Assembly: GCA_015067025.1 (NCBI GenBank)
Contig: SVNC01000001.1
Span: forward strand, 248,001-312,000
Direction: 5' to 3'
Length of the DNA stretch: 64,000 bases
Source: Oscillospiraceae bacterium
GTDB taxonomy: Bacteria; Bacillota; Clostridia; Oscillospirales; Ruminococcaceae
Both the position numbers and the translations under genes were made by a program. The notes under the pieces were generated by a model. The model had not been told where the DNA came from. It did no database searches and saw nothing but the letters and a program-made list of their open reading frames with translations. This document shows, one piece after another, positions 25,630 to 33,375 of the stretch (the first letter of the stretch is position 1; each line of letters starts with the position of its first letter).

Positions 25630-25686
25630 ATGGGTAAAGAGCCAGTTATTGAATCACAGTCTGTTGAGACTCGTGGCAAATATTAA
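25630..25686 (+). CDS. possible 18-residue peptide inside the large RNA
   Basis: The ORF reads MGKEPVIESQSVETRGKY. It is preceded by a perfect AAGGAGG (25615-25621) with 8 bases of spacing, the optimal arrangement. It lies about 130 nt into the orphan transcript. The peptide is hydrophilic with no membrane segment. The ORF could be translated, making the RNA dual-function, or the purine-rich motif could be structural. I recognise no homologue. Confidence 0.3.
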   Translation: MGKEPVIESQSVETRGKY

Positions 25687-26046
25687 ATAGGGGTATTTAT
25701 CCTGATACTCAAACGGTATCAGTGACAACCTGAAACCTTAAGATTTACTTAAAATGCTATGAGTTATGTGCTGACTATACGAAAACCTTAATTGCATTGT
25801 AATGATGCAGATTTACCGCTCAGGCGTTTACATAAACCTATAAAGGCATGGTGATTGATATGATTAGTTTTCTTTCAGTCAGAGGTAGTTTTAAATAGGC
25901 AGTTGTAAAATTTAAGGATGTGTTTAAGGTGATAAATTATCAATAAACTGCAAAATAAGAATCAAATATTATTAAGCGGGGTATATACCAATGTACTGAT
26001 TGATACTATGAGTTCGGTTTAGCCGATCTTAAAACTGAATAGACTT

Positions 26047-26080
26047 AAACCTTACGGTATGTTTTGCCGTAAGGTTTTTT
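26047..26080 (+). terminator. intrinsic terminator of the large RNA
   Basis: AAACCTTACGG (26047-26057), a 9-base loop and CCGTAAGGTTT (26067-26077) are followed by TTT. Confidence 0.9.
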
Positions 26081-26133
26081 ATGTTTTGCAAAAAAAATTT
26101 GCTAAAAGTAGTGCAAAAGAATATAAATTGTGG

Positions 26134-26139
26134 TATACT
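26134..26139 (+). promoter_or_regulatory. extended -10 promoter of dnaD
   Basis: TATACT preceded by TGG (an extended -10) lies 17 bases after GTGCAA, a poor -35. It sits beyond the large-RNA terminator and before the TTG start at 26183. Confidence 0.55.
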
Positions 26140-26182
26140 ATATAGTGGATATGAATCGAATTTTATAGAAGTGGTGATCAGT

Positions 26183-27178
26183 TTGAATTATAAAATAGAC
26201 CTTGGCGGATGGAATGGTATTTTCGCTGTTCCAAACGATGTTGTTGACAGATACATAAAAATTGCAAGCGGCGGTGCAGTAAAGGTGCTACTTTATTTCC
26301 TTCGCCATAGCGGAAATACAGAGGATACCATGCGGGTGTCTGAGGCTTTATCTATAAGTAATGAGGACGTGTGCGATGCACTTACCTTCTGGGAACAGGT
26401 AGGACTTATTGTAAAGAATAACGATACGTATACACCTTCCCCCGAAAGAAAAGCAATGCCCGTTTCCGTTAAGACTGAACAAGCTTCTGCAGCAGAAATT
26501 ACAGAGGAGCAGGCACGCTTTACAGCGGCAAAAACAGCGGCTCTTCGTTCTCCGCATTTTTCTCCCCTGGAGATTTCTGAGACGGTCAAGGGCAACGATG
26601 AAATAAGCTTTTTATTCAAGACCTGTGAGGGACTCTATGGAAGACCTCTTAAGCATACCGAACAAAACGCTCTTGTTACCATAATCGATGATATCGGGCT
26701 GCCTGCAGAGGTTGCTCTGATGCTTGTAGATTATTGTTTTTCAGTGGACAAGGCAACTCCTGCATATATGAGAAATATGGCAGTTGAGTGGGTTGAGAAT
26801 GGTGTTACCACACTTTCGTCCGCTGAAGAATATATTTCACGATTACAGTCAAAATACGGTGCAGAAAATACAGTAAAAACAGTTTTCGGGCTGGATAGGG
26901 CACTTTCTCAGAAAGAAAAGGAATTTGCACTTGTCTGGATTAATGAATGGCAGTTTAATTCGGAGATAATCCGACTTGCTTATGATATAAACGTTAATGC
27001 CAAAGGAAAGTTTACATTCCCTTATATAAATAAAATTCTTGAAAACTGGCATTCAAAGGGTCTTACCACAAAGGACCGGATTTTGGAAGATCAGCAGAAC
27101 AGAGCTAATAATAATGAGATAAAATCGTCCTTTGACATTAACGAAATTGAAAATATGATTCTTGATGATTATATGTAA
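26183..27178 (+). CDS. dnaD: DnaD-domain replication initiation protein
   Basis: This primosome protein works with the helicase loader at replication start or restart. An N-terminal winged-helix region (GIFAVPNDVVDRYIKIASGG to ALTFWEQVGLI) is followed by two DnaD/DnaB_2 domains, about residues 140-215 and 235-305. The second domain ends in FPYINKILENWHSKGL, the YxxxIxxxW DnaD signature. I take TTG 26183 as start because GGTGA lies 5 bases ahead. The in-frame ATG at 26081 sits at the end of the preceding terminator and upstream of the dnaD promoter. This gives 331 residues. The helicase-loader gene follows 11 bases later. Confidence 0.88.
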   Translation: MNYKIDLGGWNGIFAVPNDVVDRYIKIASGGAVKVLLYFLRHSGNTEDTMRVSEALSISNEDVCDALTFWEQVGLIVKNNDTYTPSPERKAMPVSVKTEQASAAEITEEQARFTAAKTAALRSPHFSPLEISETVKGNDEISFLFKTCEGLYGRPLKHTEQNALVTIIDDIGLPAEVALMLVDYCFSVDKATPAYMRNMAVEWVENGVTTLSSAEEYISRLQSKYGAENTVKTVFGLDRALSQKEKEFALVWINEWQFNSEIIRLAYDINVNAKGKFTFPYINKILENWHSKGLTTKDRILEDQQNRANNNEIKSSFDINEIENMILDDYM

Positions 27179-27189
27179 AGGAGCAAATT

Positions 27190-28179
27190 ATGAATTATCC
27201 TAAATCCTACATATCCAGGGCACAGCAGATAATAGATGAAAGAAAAAACGAAAACAGTTATAAATCAGATATGCGTTATGAGGAGATAAAATCAAAGCTC
27301 CCTGTTGCAAAAGCTTATATCGAGGAACTTGCAGAAACAATCAGCAAAGTTGCAGATCTCATTTTAACACGAGATGAGCATATAAAAGAAAAGATAAATC
27401 AGCTTGAGAAGGAAAATCTTGCAATGCAGGAAGCATTAAAGCAGGAACTCATAAAAAACGGATACCCTGAAGATTATCTTGATCCTATCTACACTTGTCC
27501 TGAGTGTGAAGATACCGGCAGAGTTGGCAGTGTCAGATGTAAATGTTTTAACGAGCTTATAAGAAAGATTGCAGGGGAGAAGCTCAGCGAAAATATGTCG
27601 ATTGGTCTTATCTCCTTTGATACCTTTGATATGAGGTATTATAGTGATAAACCGCTCACAGAATTAAAAGGCAAGTCGGCAAAGTTTATAATGCAAGAGA
27701 ATTTTGATTATTGCAAACGATACGCCGAGGATTTCCATCTTCCTTGTGATGGTATTTTTATGATGGGCGGAACGGGACTTGGTAAGACTCACCTCTCTTT
27801 GTCTATTGCGAAAGTGGTGATAGAAAAAGGATATTCAGCCGTATATGGTTCAGTGCCTGACCTTATTCGCAAAATAAAGGACTCTAACTTCGGGCAGAAT
27901 GAAGATGATGGCGATGTAATGCAGACGCTGATAGAATGTGATCTTTTAGTTTTAGATGATCTTGGAGCAGAACACGAGTCAAAATATAATATTTCTTGTC
28001 TTTACGATATTATTAATTCAAGGATAAATAACAGAAAGCCTACTATAGTCAGCACTAATTTTTCAATTTCAGAGATAAAGGAACGTTATAGCGACAGAAT
28101 AACGTCCAGACTTCTTTCAATGAAGTGTATGGTGTTCAGCGGTGATGATATAAGATTGCTTTCAAAACAGAATAAATAA
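27190..28179 (+). CDS. DnaI/DnaC-like helicase loader ATPase
   Basis: This AAA+ ATPase probably loads the replicative helicase. The N-terminal 90 residues are helical and coiled. A cysteine cluster CPECEDTGR...CKC (about residues 101-120) looks like a zinc site, seen in DnaI-type loaders. Walker A is MMGGTGLGKTHLSL (about residues 193-206), Walker B LLVLDDLGAE, sensor 1 PTIVSTNFSI and an arginine-finger region DRITSRLL. The 329 residues are normal. The ATG follows AAAGGAG. It forms an operon with dnaD and probably extends into the next two genes, with no terminator between. Confidence 0.88.
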   Translation: MNYPKSYISRAQQIIDERKNENSYKSDMRYEEIKSKLPVAKAYIEELAETISKVADLILTRDEHIKEKINQLEKENLAMQEALKQELIKNGYPEDYLDPIYTCPECEDTGRVGSVRCKCFNELIRKIAGEKLSENMSIGLISFDTFDMRYYSDKPLTELKGKSAKFIMQENFDYCKRYAEDFHLPCDGIFMMGGTGLGKTHLSLSIAKVVIEKGYSAVYGSVPDLIRKIKDSNFGQNEDDGDVMQTLIECDLLVLDDLGAEHESKYNISCLYDIINSRINNRKPTIVSTNFSISEIKERYSDRITSRLLSMKCMVFSGDDIRLLSKQNK

Positions 28180-28204
28180 ACTGAATTAAAGGGGAAAATA
28201 TAAC

Positions 28205-29503
28205 ATGAACAAAAGTACGGCAGCGTTTAGTATGATACTTATACTTGGAATTATTGTCAGTCTTTTTACGTCTGCAGAAACGTTAGGTAAGCGTTTTACT
28301 GCAATTACAAGTGTTCTTTTTTCTCAGAATCTAACTCAGGATTACGAGGAACTTAGAAGAAGTGTTGACGCACCGGGACACCTGCCTTTTTTAGCACAAT
28401 TCGGCGAAGAATATGACAAGAGAGATTTTCCTGCAGAAATTTATGCATCGCTTGATTCCGGGTATTACAGTAAGGCTCAGAAATTGTTTTTCGAAAGCGA
28501 TTATTCCGAGATACGTTATACACTTGATGGAACTATACCTGATAAAAACTCATTGCTTTATGATAATACAAAGGGCATTGAAATAAACGAGAGCACATTT
28601 TTATGTGTGTGTGCGGTAGATGATGATAAGCTTAGTGATATAAGCTTCTTTTCATACGTTATTTTCAAGGATGCAACCGATTATCATTATGCTTATGGTT
28701 ATAATTCTCTTGATAACGATGAAAAATTTATTTACCAAAAGATCTATGAAGGTGCCAAAAATTTTAAGTCTACAATTAACTTCGGATCACAACATCTTAC
28801 AAACTCAAAGGTTCAGAAGATCTTATTCTGTGTAAATTACGATAATCCTCTGATGTTCCAGTTGCCGCTTGTCAGCCTTAATTGCGAAGGACCGAAGGAT
28901 AATATAACAGCTCTTACACTTGTTTTTGATTTCAATAAAAACGAGGTTGAGTATTATGAAAAGCAAACCAAGAAAAGAGTAGATGAAATTCTCGCAAAGG
29001 CTGATGGTAGTTATACTCTTATGGATTATCTCGTAACTGTTCATGATCAGATACTGTATAACTGCGAATATTCCGACACGATGGATAAAACAGGAGATTA
29101 TGAAGCTTTCGGTGTGCTTACTGATAAAGTAGGTGTGTGTGAATCCTATTCAAGAGCATTTCAGTATATTTGTCAAAGAATAGGTGTTGAGAATCTTCTG
29201 ATAGTAGGTGAGTCTCAGAAAATAGGCCATATGTGGAATATGATAAGCATAGATGATCAGTGGTATCACGTTGATTTGACCTGGGATGACGGTGAAAGTA
29301 AAAATGAGATCTATTATGATTACTTCAATTTTAACGACGCTATGATGAAGAAAGAAAATACGAGAAGCGTGTATCCTATGATAGATGATACCGATACATC
29401 TCGCAAGCTTTACACAAATTTTAATTATTATCCTATTCCTGAAGCCTGTCATGATTATTACGTGTTTAATAATTATTACTACTATGAGAATACAGATTAT
29501 TAA
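28205..29503 (+). CDS. secreted transglutaminase-like protein
   Basis: The 432 residues begin with a hydrophobic anchor or signal (about residues 7-26). Residues about 85-155 resemble a chitobiase/hexosaminidase C-terminal-type beta module (YYSKAQKLFFESDYSEIRYT). Residues about 265-375 are a transglutaminase-like domain with an intact Cys-His-Asp set: GVCESYSRAF (Cys near 312), GHMWNM (His near 342) and YHVDLTWDD (Asp near 357). Such proteins cleave or cross-link peptides outside the cell. The C-terminus is tyrosine-rich (YYVFNNYYYYENTDY). It follows the helicase loader by 25 bases and precedes a large lipoprotein by 29 bases. Target unknown. Confidence 0.75.
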   Translation: MNKSTAAFSMILILGIIVSLFTSAETLGKRFTAITSVLFSQNLTQDYEELRRSVDAPGHLPFLAQFGEEYDKRDFPAEIYASLDSGYYSKAQKLFFESDYSEIRYTLDGTIPDKNSLLYDNTKGIEINESTFLCVCAVDDDKLSDISFFSYVIFKDATDYHYAYGYNSLDNDEKFIYQKIYEGAKNFKSTINFGSQHLTNSKVQKILFCVNYDNPLMFQLPLVSLNCEGPKDNITALTLVFDFNKNEVEYYEKQTKKRVDEILAKADGSYTLMDYLVTVHDQILYNCEYSDTMDKTGDYEAFGVLTDKVGVCESYSRAFQYICQRIGVENLLIVGESQKIGHMWNMISIDDQWYHVDLTWDDGESKNEIYYDYFNFNDAMMKKENTRSVYPMIDDTDTSRKLYTNFNYYPIPEACHDYYVFNNYYYYENTDY

Positions 29504-29532
29504 TTAGTTTTTCAGATTAAAAGGAGGACAGC

Positions 29533-32148
29533 ATGAGAAAACTGAATATTATAAAAAAAGTAGCTGTGCTTCTTGTTTTTTCCATAGCTACAACGATTGT
29601 GGCTGGTTGCAGTAACGTAGAGCAAAAGCCTGTAGAAGTGAAAGATATCTATCTTGAACTCAAATGTGATAACGAGCTTAGTTATAACAAAGATGGTAAC
29701 TTCAGCGTAAATATAAGCGGTGCAACGGAATTTATGGATGATATCACTTCAGATGACGTAAAAATATGTTACGTGACTGCTGATAACGAAAAATTACCGC
29801 AGATTGATAGCGAAGAGGGGATACTGCTTAATGAAGATGAATACAGAACTGCTGATATAACGCCTTTACAGGTGATAGTAAATTCATCAAGTTCACTTAC
29901 TGTAAACTTTAAGGATATGTATTTCAGCAGGTACAGACCCTGTGGTTATATATTTATTCTTGATAAGGATAGCAGTAGGGATAATAAGTTACTTTATTGT
30001 TATGCTCCTGTCAGATATTCATCTTATTCTATGGTATCTGATACTGCTCATGTTGTAAGAGAGGAATCTGAAGTTACGTTAAAGCTGACTCTTGATAAGA
30101 CCAGCTTTTCAGATAAAATATCCGAAAAGGATATCACCTTATCAGGAGGTTTTTCCTCTTGCACAATAAAAACACTTGAACGAACAGGCGAAAATACACT
30201 GACTATTGATATGCAGTGCGTGTATAATGATAATTCTCAGGTAGGATACGTAATTGTTGATAAGTCTATGATTGCAGATAGCTCAGAAGATGTTACAGCG
30301 GAAATACGCATAGATTCTCCTGAAGTTATAACCGATATGGATGGATTTGAAGCAACCTTCAATTTTTCCTGCATACCTGTAAGCTTGAAAGATGCAACCT
30401 TTACAGATACTGTATCTTCTGATATGGTAACCTGCGATAATCCGCTTATCAGAATAAATCGTGTTGATAGGATTTCTGTTGATGAGGCGATGATTTATCT
30501 GACTTTTGATATGGAAACTGCTCTGGAAGCGGTAAAGTCTATATCCGAGAGCAATTTTACCATCAGCAAAAATGCACTTAATATCAATAAATCACTTGAT
30601 TTTACGATAAAGCCGAGTGAACCTGATGTTTCTGCCGGAATTATTTCCGTTGAAGAAGTTGGTTCGGATTTCAAGGTAACTGCACAGTTTTCTGTTATAA
30701 ACGGTAGCTTTAATGTAGTAAGCAAAACAAGTTTTGTTTTTGGCGGAGATTATTCAAAGGCTGTAGTGGAATCTATTCAACTTCAGGATGACACGGCTAT
30801 AGTTGAATTTACTATACCCAAAACCGCCTCTGCAGATACCGCAGAGCTTTATGGAACGGTAGCACTTAAATCAAGCAGTCTTCTCAATAAATGGGGAGAA
30901 AATAATTCCGTTCCTGCTTTTCCTTTACGTTACAGTGCAAAGGAAAGGGCGTCAGCTTTGAGTAATAGTAATTTTTCATTAAATGATGTAAAACACCTTT
31001 TGGCAATGCTTTCAAAATGCCCGGAAAGCTTTTATCCTGCGGAGCTCTCAAAGCTCAGTAATATTCGTTCTCTAAGATATCAGGATGGTAAAATGCTTTC
31101 CTACTATCTTGATGAAGTTACAAGTGATTTTATTTATTTTGATAATCTGCATATCAAAATAAAAAATTCTGTTCGTTCAGACAGGATAACTGATAAAAAT
31201 GCACGTATTATTGATTCAAGAAACAGACTTGATGTGTTTTTAAGTAATGTAGATATGCTGAGATCCGTTGTTATGTCCGTTGAAAATCATCTTGATACCA
31301 TACTTCAGTATGAGAGTGCAGATCTTGACAGCAAAACACCGGAAGAAGCAGATAAGCTTACAGAAGAATATAAAAAGGCGATAAGTGCTGTACAGACGGT
31401 GTTTAACGGAAAGACAAAGGGAAGATCATTCACAGAGCTTTTACTTTCAGTTGCAGAAGGTTATACTGAAGAAAATAATGCACTTCAGTGTTATGATTAT
31501 CTCATCGACTGTTCTTATAACTGGCAGCCGCAGACAATTACCGAAAAGGACGAATTCAGATACTATGTGAATAGTGTGCTTGCTAAGGCGTATGTGCTTG
31601 CATTTTTATCTTTTGGTATGAACTCTGAGATAACAGAAGACAATGAAGAATATATGACGATTTGCAGTAGCTTAATAAAAGTGACAGAGCATTTTAGCGA
31701 AAGCAGAGTTGTTGAAAATAGCAGTGACAAAATATTCTGCAACACTTTAGGCAGGAGTTTCAGCCTGCACTCCTTGAAGGATGGCACATTCCTTGATGGA
31801 ATAACTTCTGTTCAGATATCTCAGCTTGTAAATAAGCTTCCTAAGGATACAACGCTCAGAGATGAGCTTTTATCCGTAGGCTTTGATATTTCTGATGTGA
31901 GATATCTGATTTGTTCGGACGTGAACATAAGCAGATCGCATGCTTCTGCATCAAAAAGTGAAGGGGATAACGCTATAAAGCTTTATACACACACTTCAAG
32001 AGCAACGGTTTATGATTTGATAAGCTCAAATCTTATTGAGGATTTTGCGTATGAAAGCTATAGCACGCTTTTATCATCTGAAAACAGAGAGATGCCAAAG
32101 GTGTCTATGCTTGCAGTAAAAAATATTGAGCTTTATTCACTTAGATAA
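29533..32148 (+). CDS. large surface lipoprotein, function unknown
   Basis: This 871-residue protein has a clear lipoprotein signal with lipobox IVAGC, so Cys26 would be lipidated and the protein anchored outside the membrane. Residues about 35-470 contain four or so repeating beta-strand units with alternating patterns such as SFSDKISEKDITLSG, TFTDTVSSDMVTC and ASADTAELYGTVALKSS, suggesting tandem Ig-like modules. The last 400 residues are helical and charged, with no recognised domain. The ATG follows AAAGGAGGA. It probably shares an operon with the transglutaminase and ends at a strong terminator. A role as partner or substrate of the transglutaminase is inferred from position only. Confidence 0.65.
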   Translation: MRKLNIIKKVAVLLVFSIATTIVAGCSNVEQKPVEVKDIYLELKCDNELSYNKDGNFSVNISGATEFMDDITSDDVKICYVTADNEKLPQIDSEEGILLNEDEYRTADITPLQVIVNSSSSLTVNFKDMYFSRYRPCGYIFILDKDSSRDNKLLYCYAPVRYSSYSMVSDTAHVVREESEVTLKLTLDKTSFSDKISEKDITLSGGFSSCTIKTLERTGENTLTIDMQCVYNDNSQVGYVIVDKSMIADSSEDVTAEIRIDSPEVITDMDGFEATFNFSCIPVSLKDATFTDTVSSDMVTCDNPLIRINRVDRISVDEAMIYLTFDMETALEAVKSISESNFTISKNALNINKSLDFTIKPSEPDVSAGIISVEEVGSDFKVTAQFSVINGSFNVVSKTSFVFGGDYSKAVVESIQLQDDTAIVEFTIPKTASADTAELYGTVALKSSSLLNKWGENNSVPAFPLRYSAKERASALSNSNFSLNDVKHLLAMLSKCPESFYPAELSKLSNIRSLRYQDGKMLSYYLDEVTSDFIYFDNLHIKIKNSVRSDRITDKNARIIDSRNRLDVFLSNVDMLRSVVMSVENHLDTILQYESADLDSKTPEEADKLTEEYKKAISAVQTVFNGKTKGRSFTELLLSVAEGYTEENNALQCYDYLIDCSYNWQPQTITEKDEFRYYVNSVLAKAYVLAFLSFGMNSEITEDNEEYMTICSSLIKVTEHFSESRVVENSSDKIFCNTLGRSFSLHSLKDGTFLDGITSVQISQLVNKLPKDTTLRDELLSVGFDISDVRYLICSDVNISRSHASASKSEGDNAIKLYTHTSRATVYDLISSNLIEDFAYESYSTLLSSENREMPKVSMLAVKNIELYSLR

Positions 32149-32149
32149 A

Positions 32150-32186
32150 AAAGCTGCCCGTTCTTATGGAGCGGGCAGCTTTTTGT
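32150..32186 (+). terminator. terminator of the lipoprotein operon
   Basis: GCTGCCCG, a loop and CGGGCAGC followed by TTTTTG. Confidence 0.85.
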
Positions 32187-32220
32187 ATAAAAATAAACCA
32201 CCGACGTATTGTCGGTGGTT
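32186..32220 (-). terminator. terminator of the small membrane-protein gene
   Basis: AACCACCGAC (32196-32205) and GTCGGTGGTT (32211-32220) pair perfectly, with a TTTATTTTTAT run on the reverse strand. Confidence 0.8.
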
Positions 32221-32236
32221 TGATAGCTTTGCAAAA

Positions 32237-32500
32237 TTATTCAGCGATTTCTTCAGCTACTTCTGCGATAGCGTCTGCTACGCTGTCCTTAGCGTCTTCG
32301 ATAACTTCTTCAGCTTCATCAATGATTTCGTCTTCTTCATCGAAGAAAGCGTCGAAATCTTCGTCACTGTCCATGATTTCATCGAACTTTTCGTATTCGA
32401 GCTGTTCCTTTTCTGTTTTCTTCTTTAAATAAATACCTACAGCTGCGATAGCTCCGACAACTGCAAGAATACCAATGGCAAAACCTGTAAATGCTTTCAT
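32237..32500 (-). CDS. small single-pass membrane protein with acidic tail
   Basis: The 87 residues comprise one N-terminal membrane helix (AFTGFAIGILAVVGAIAAVG), a short basic stretch and a very acidic helical tail rich in Asp and Glu (DEDFDAFFDEEDEIIDEAEE). It resembles YtxH-type small proteins in layout but not clearly in sequence. The ATG at 32500 follows GAAAGAGGTC. It has its own promoter and terminator, supporting a real gene. Function unknown. Confidence 0.65.
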   Translation of the reverse strand: MKAFTGFAIGILAVVGAIAAVGIYLKKKTEKEQLEYEKFDEIMDSDEDFDAFFDEEDEIIDEAEEVIEDAKDSVADAIAEVAEEIAE

Positions 32501-32543
32501 ATTTGACCTCTTTCTTTGGTAAATAACCAATAATGTTTTCTTT

Positions 32544-32572
32544 ATTATACTATAAAGTTGTCCTGATTTCAA
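32544..32572 (-). promoter_or_regulatory. promoter of the acidic-tail membrane protein gene
   Basis: On the reverse strand TTGAAA (32567-32572), 17 bases and a perfect TATAAT (32544-32549). Confidence 0.8.
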
Positions 32573-32609
32573 GTGAAATTTATAAATATTGACATTTTAA
32601 ACAAAACAT

Positions 32610-33362
32610 TTATAAATTTTCTGTTACATTCATCAAAACTGCAAGTGCAGCAATGGGTGCAGTTTCGCATCTTAAGATGCGTTCACCAAGATATGCTGAC
32701 GTAAACCCTTTTGATAGAGCAAAATCTACCTCGTCTTTTTCAAATCCGCCCTCGCTACCTACGAATATTGCAATTTTTTTCTTAGAAAGATCAATATTCT
32801 TTATTTTTTCTCCGCCACATTCATAGAATATCAGAGCGGTTGTATCTTCACTGATATTGTTTACTGCTGATTTAAAATCGGTAAATGGCATAACTTCAGG
32901 AATAATACCTCTGCCACACTGCTTTGACGCTTCGTAGCAGATACGCTGAAGTCGTTGAACCTTCTTTTCTGCACTTTTACAATCCGGCTTTGAAACACAA
33001 CGCTTTGAAATAAATGGTACAATCCTTACTGCACCAAGCTCAGTAGCTTTCTGTGCGATAAAATCCATCTTGTCATTTTTGGGGACTGCCTGATAAAGAG
33101 TAATTTCCACATCAGGTTCTGCAGCATTTTTCCTGCTTTTAATTATTTTGAATTCAGCGTAGCTTTTATCACCGGTTTCCAGTTCACATAGATAATCTAT
33201 GCAGTTTTTATCACATATAATTGCTTTATCGCCTTTTTTCATTCGTAAAACAGAGGTAATATGCTTTGCATCCTCTTCGTTTGTAAGTATAGTATTGTTG
33301 TCTGTGTTTATATTATCCGAAAAAAATCTCGGATAACGCCAGCGCTCAAATTCTTCTGACAT
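32610..33362 (-). CDS. rsmE: 16S rRNA m3U1498 methyltransferase
   Basis: This SPOUT-class methyltransferase modifies U1498 of 16S rRNA. The 250 residues have the family signatures HITSVLRMKKGD near the N-terminus (PUA-like part), QKATELGAVRIVPF, IFVGSEGGFEKDEVD and the knot segment LGERILRCETAPIAAL. The start ATG 33362 follows AAAGGAATTTCAG. The in-frame ATG 51 bases earlier would overlap recG and lacks a binding site. It is the last gene of the yloU-like - fakA - recG group, 13 bases behind recG. Confidence 0.93.
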   Translation of the reverse strand: MSEEFERWRYPRFFSDNINTDNNTILTNEEDAKHITSVLRMKKGDKAIICDKNCIDYLCELETGDKSYAEFKIIKSRKNAAEPDVEITLYQAVPKNDKMDFIAQKATELGAVRIVPFISKRCVSKPDCKSAEKKVQRLQRICYEASKQCGRGIIPEVMPFTDFKSAVNNISEDTTALIFYECGGEKIKNIDLSKKKIAIFVGSEGGFEKDEVDFALSKGFTSAYLGERILRCETAPIAALAVLMNVTENL

Positions 33363-33375
33363 CTGAAATTCCTTT

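Larger units (their letters stand above)
25503..26080 (+). ncRNA. large orphan structured RNA, about 580 nt
   Basis: A sigma-A promoter and a strong intrinsic terminator bound a transcript of about 578 nt with no ORF over 60 codons on either strand. Several stems are visible by eye. They are GAATAAAC/GTTTATTC (near 25526 and 25566), GTACAC/GTGTAC (near 25580-25602), GAGTC/GACTC (near 25624 and 25668), TGATAC/GTATCA (near 25701-25720) and TGCAT/ATGCA (near 25792-25808). The size equals that reported for the ROOL class of ornate large bacterial RNAs (about 580 nt) and is near OLE. I cannot confirm any class without a covariance search. It is not a leader of dnaD, which has its own promoter beyond the terminator. 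It contains an 18-codon ORF with a consensus binding site at 25630. Confidence 0.65.

Noticed and set aside
26081-26182. Upstream ATG start of the dnaD reading frame
   Set aside because: It lies at the edge of the large-RNA terminator and upstream of the dnaD promoter; the TTG at 26183 has a binding site and matches the family N-terminus.
32126-32428. Forward ORF opposite the acidic-tail membrane protein
   Set aside because: It is a Ser/Phe-rich antisense image of Asp/Glu codons and runs through two terminators.
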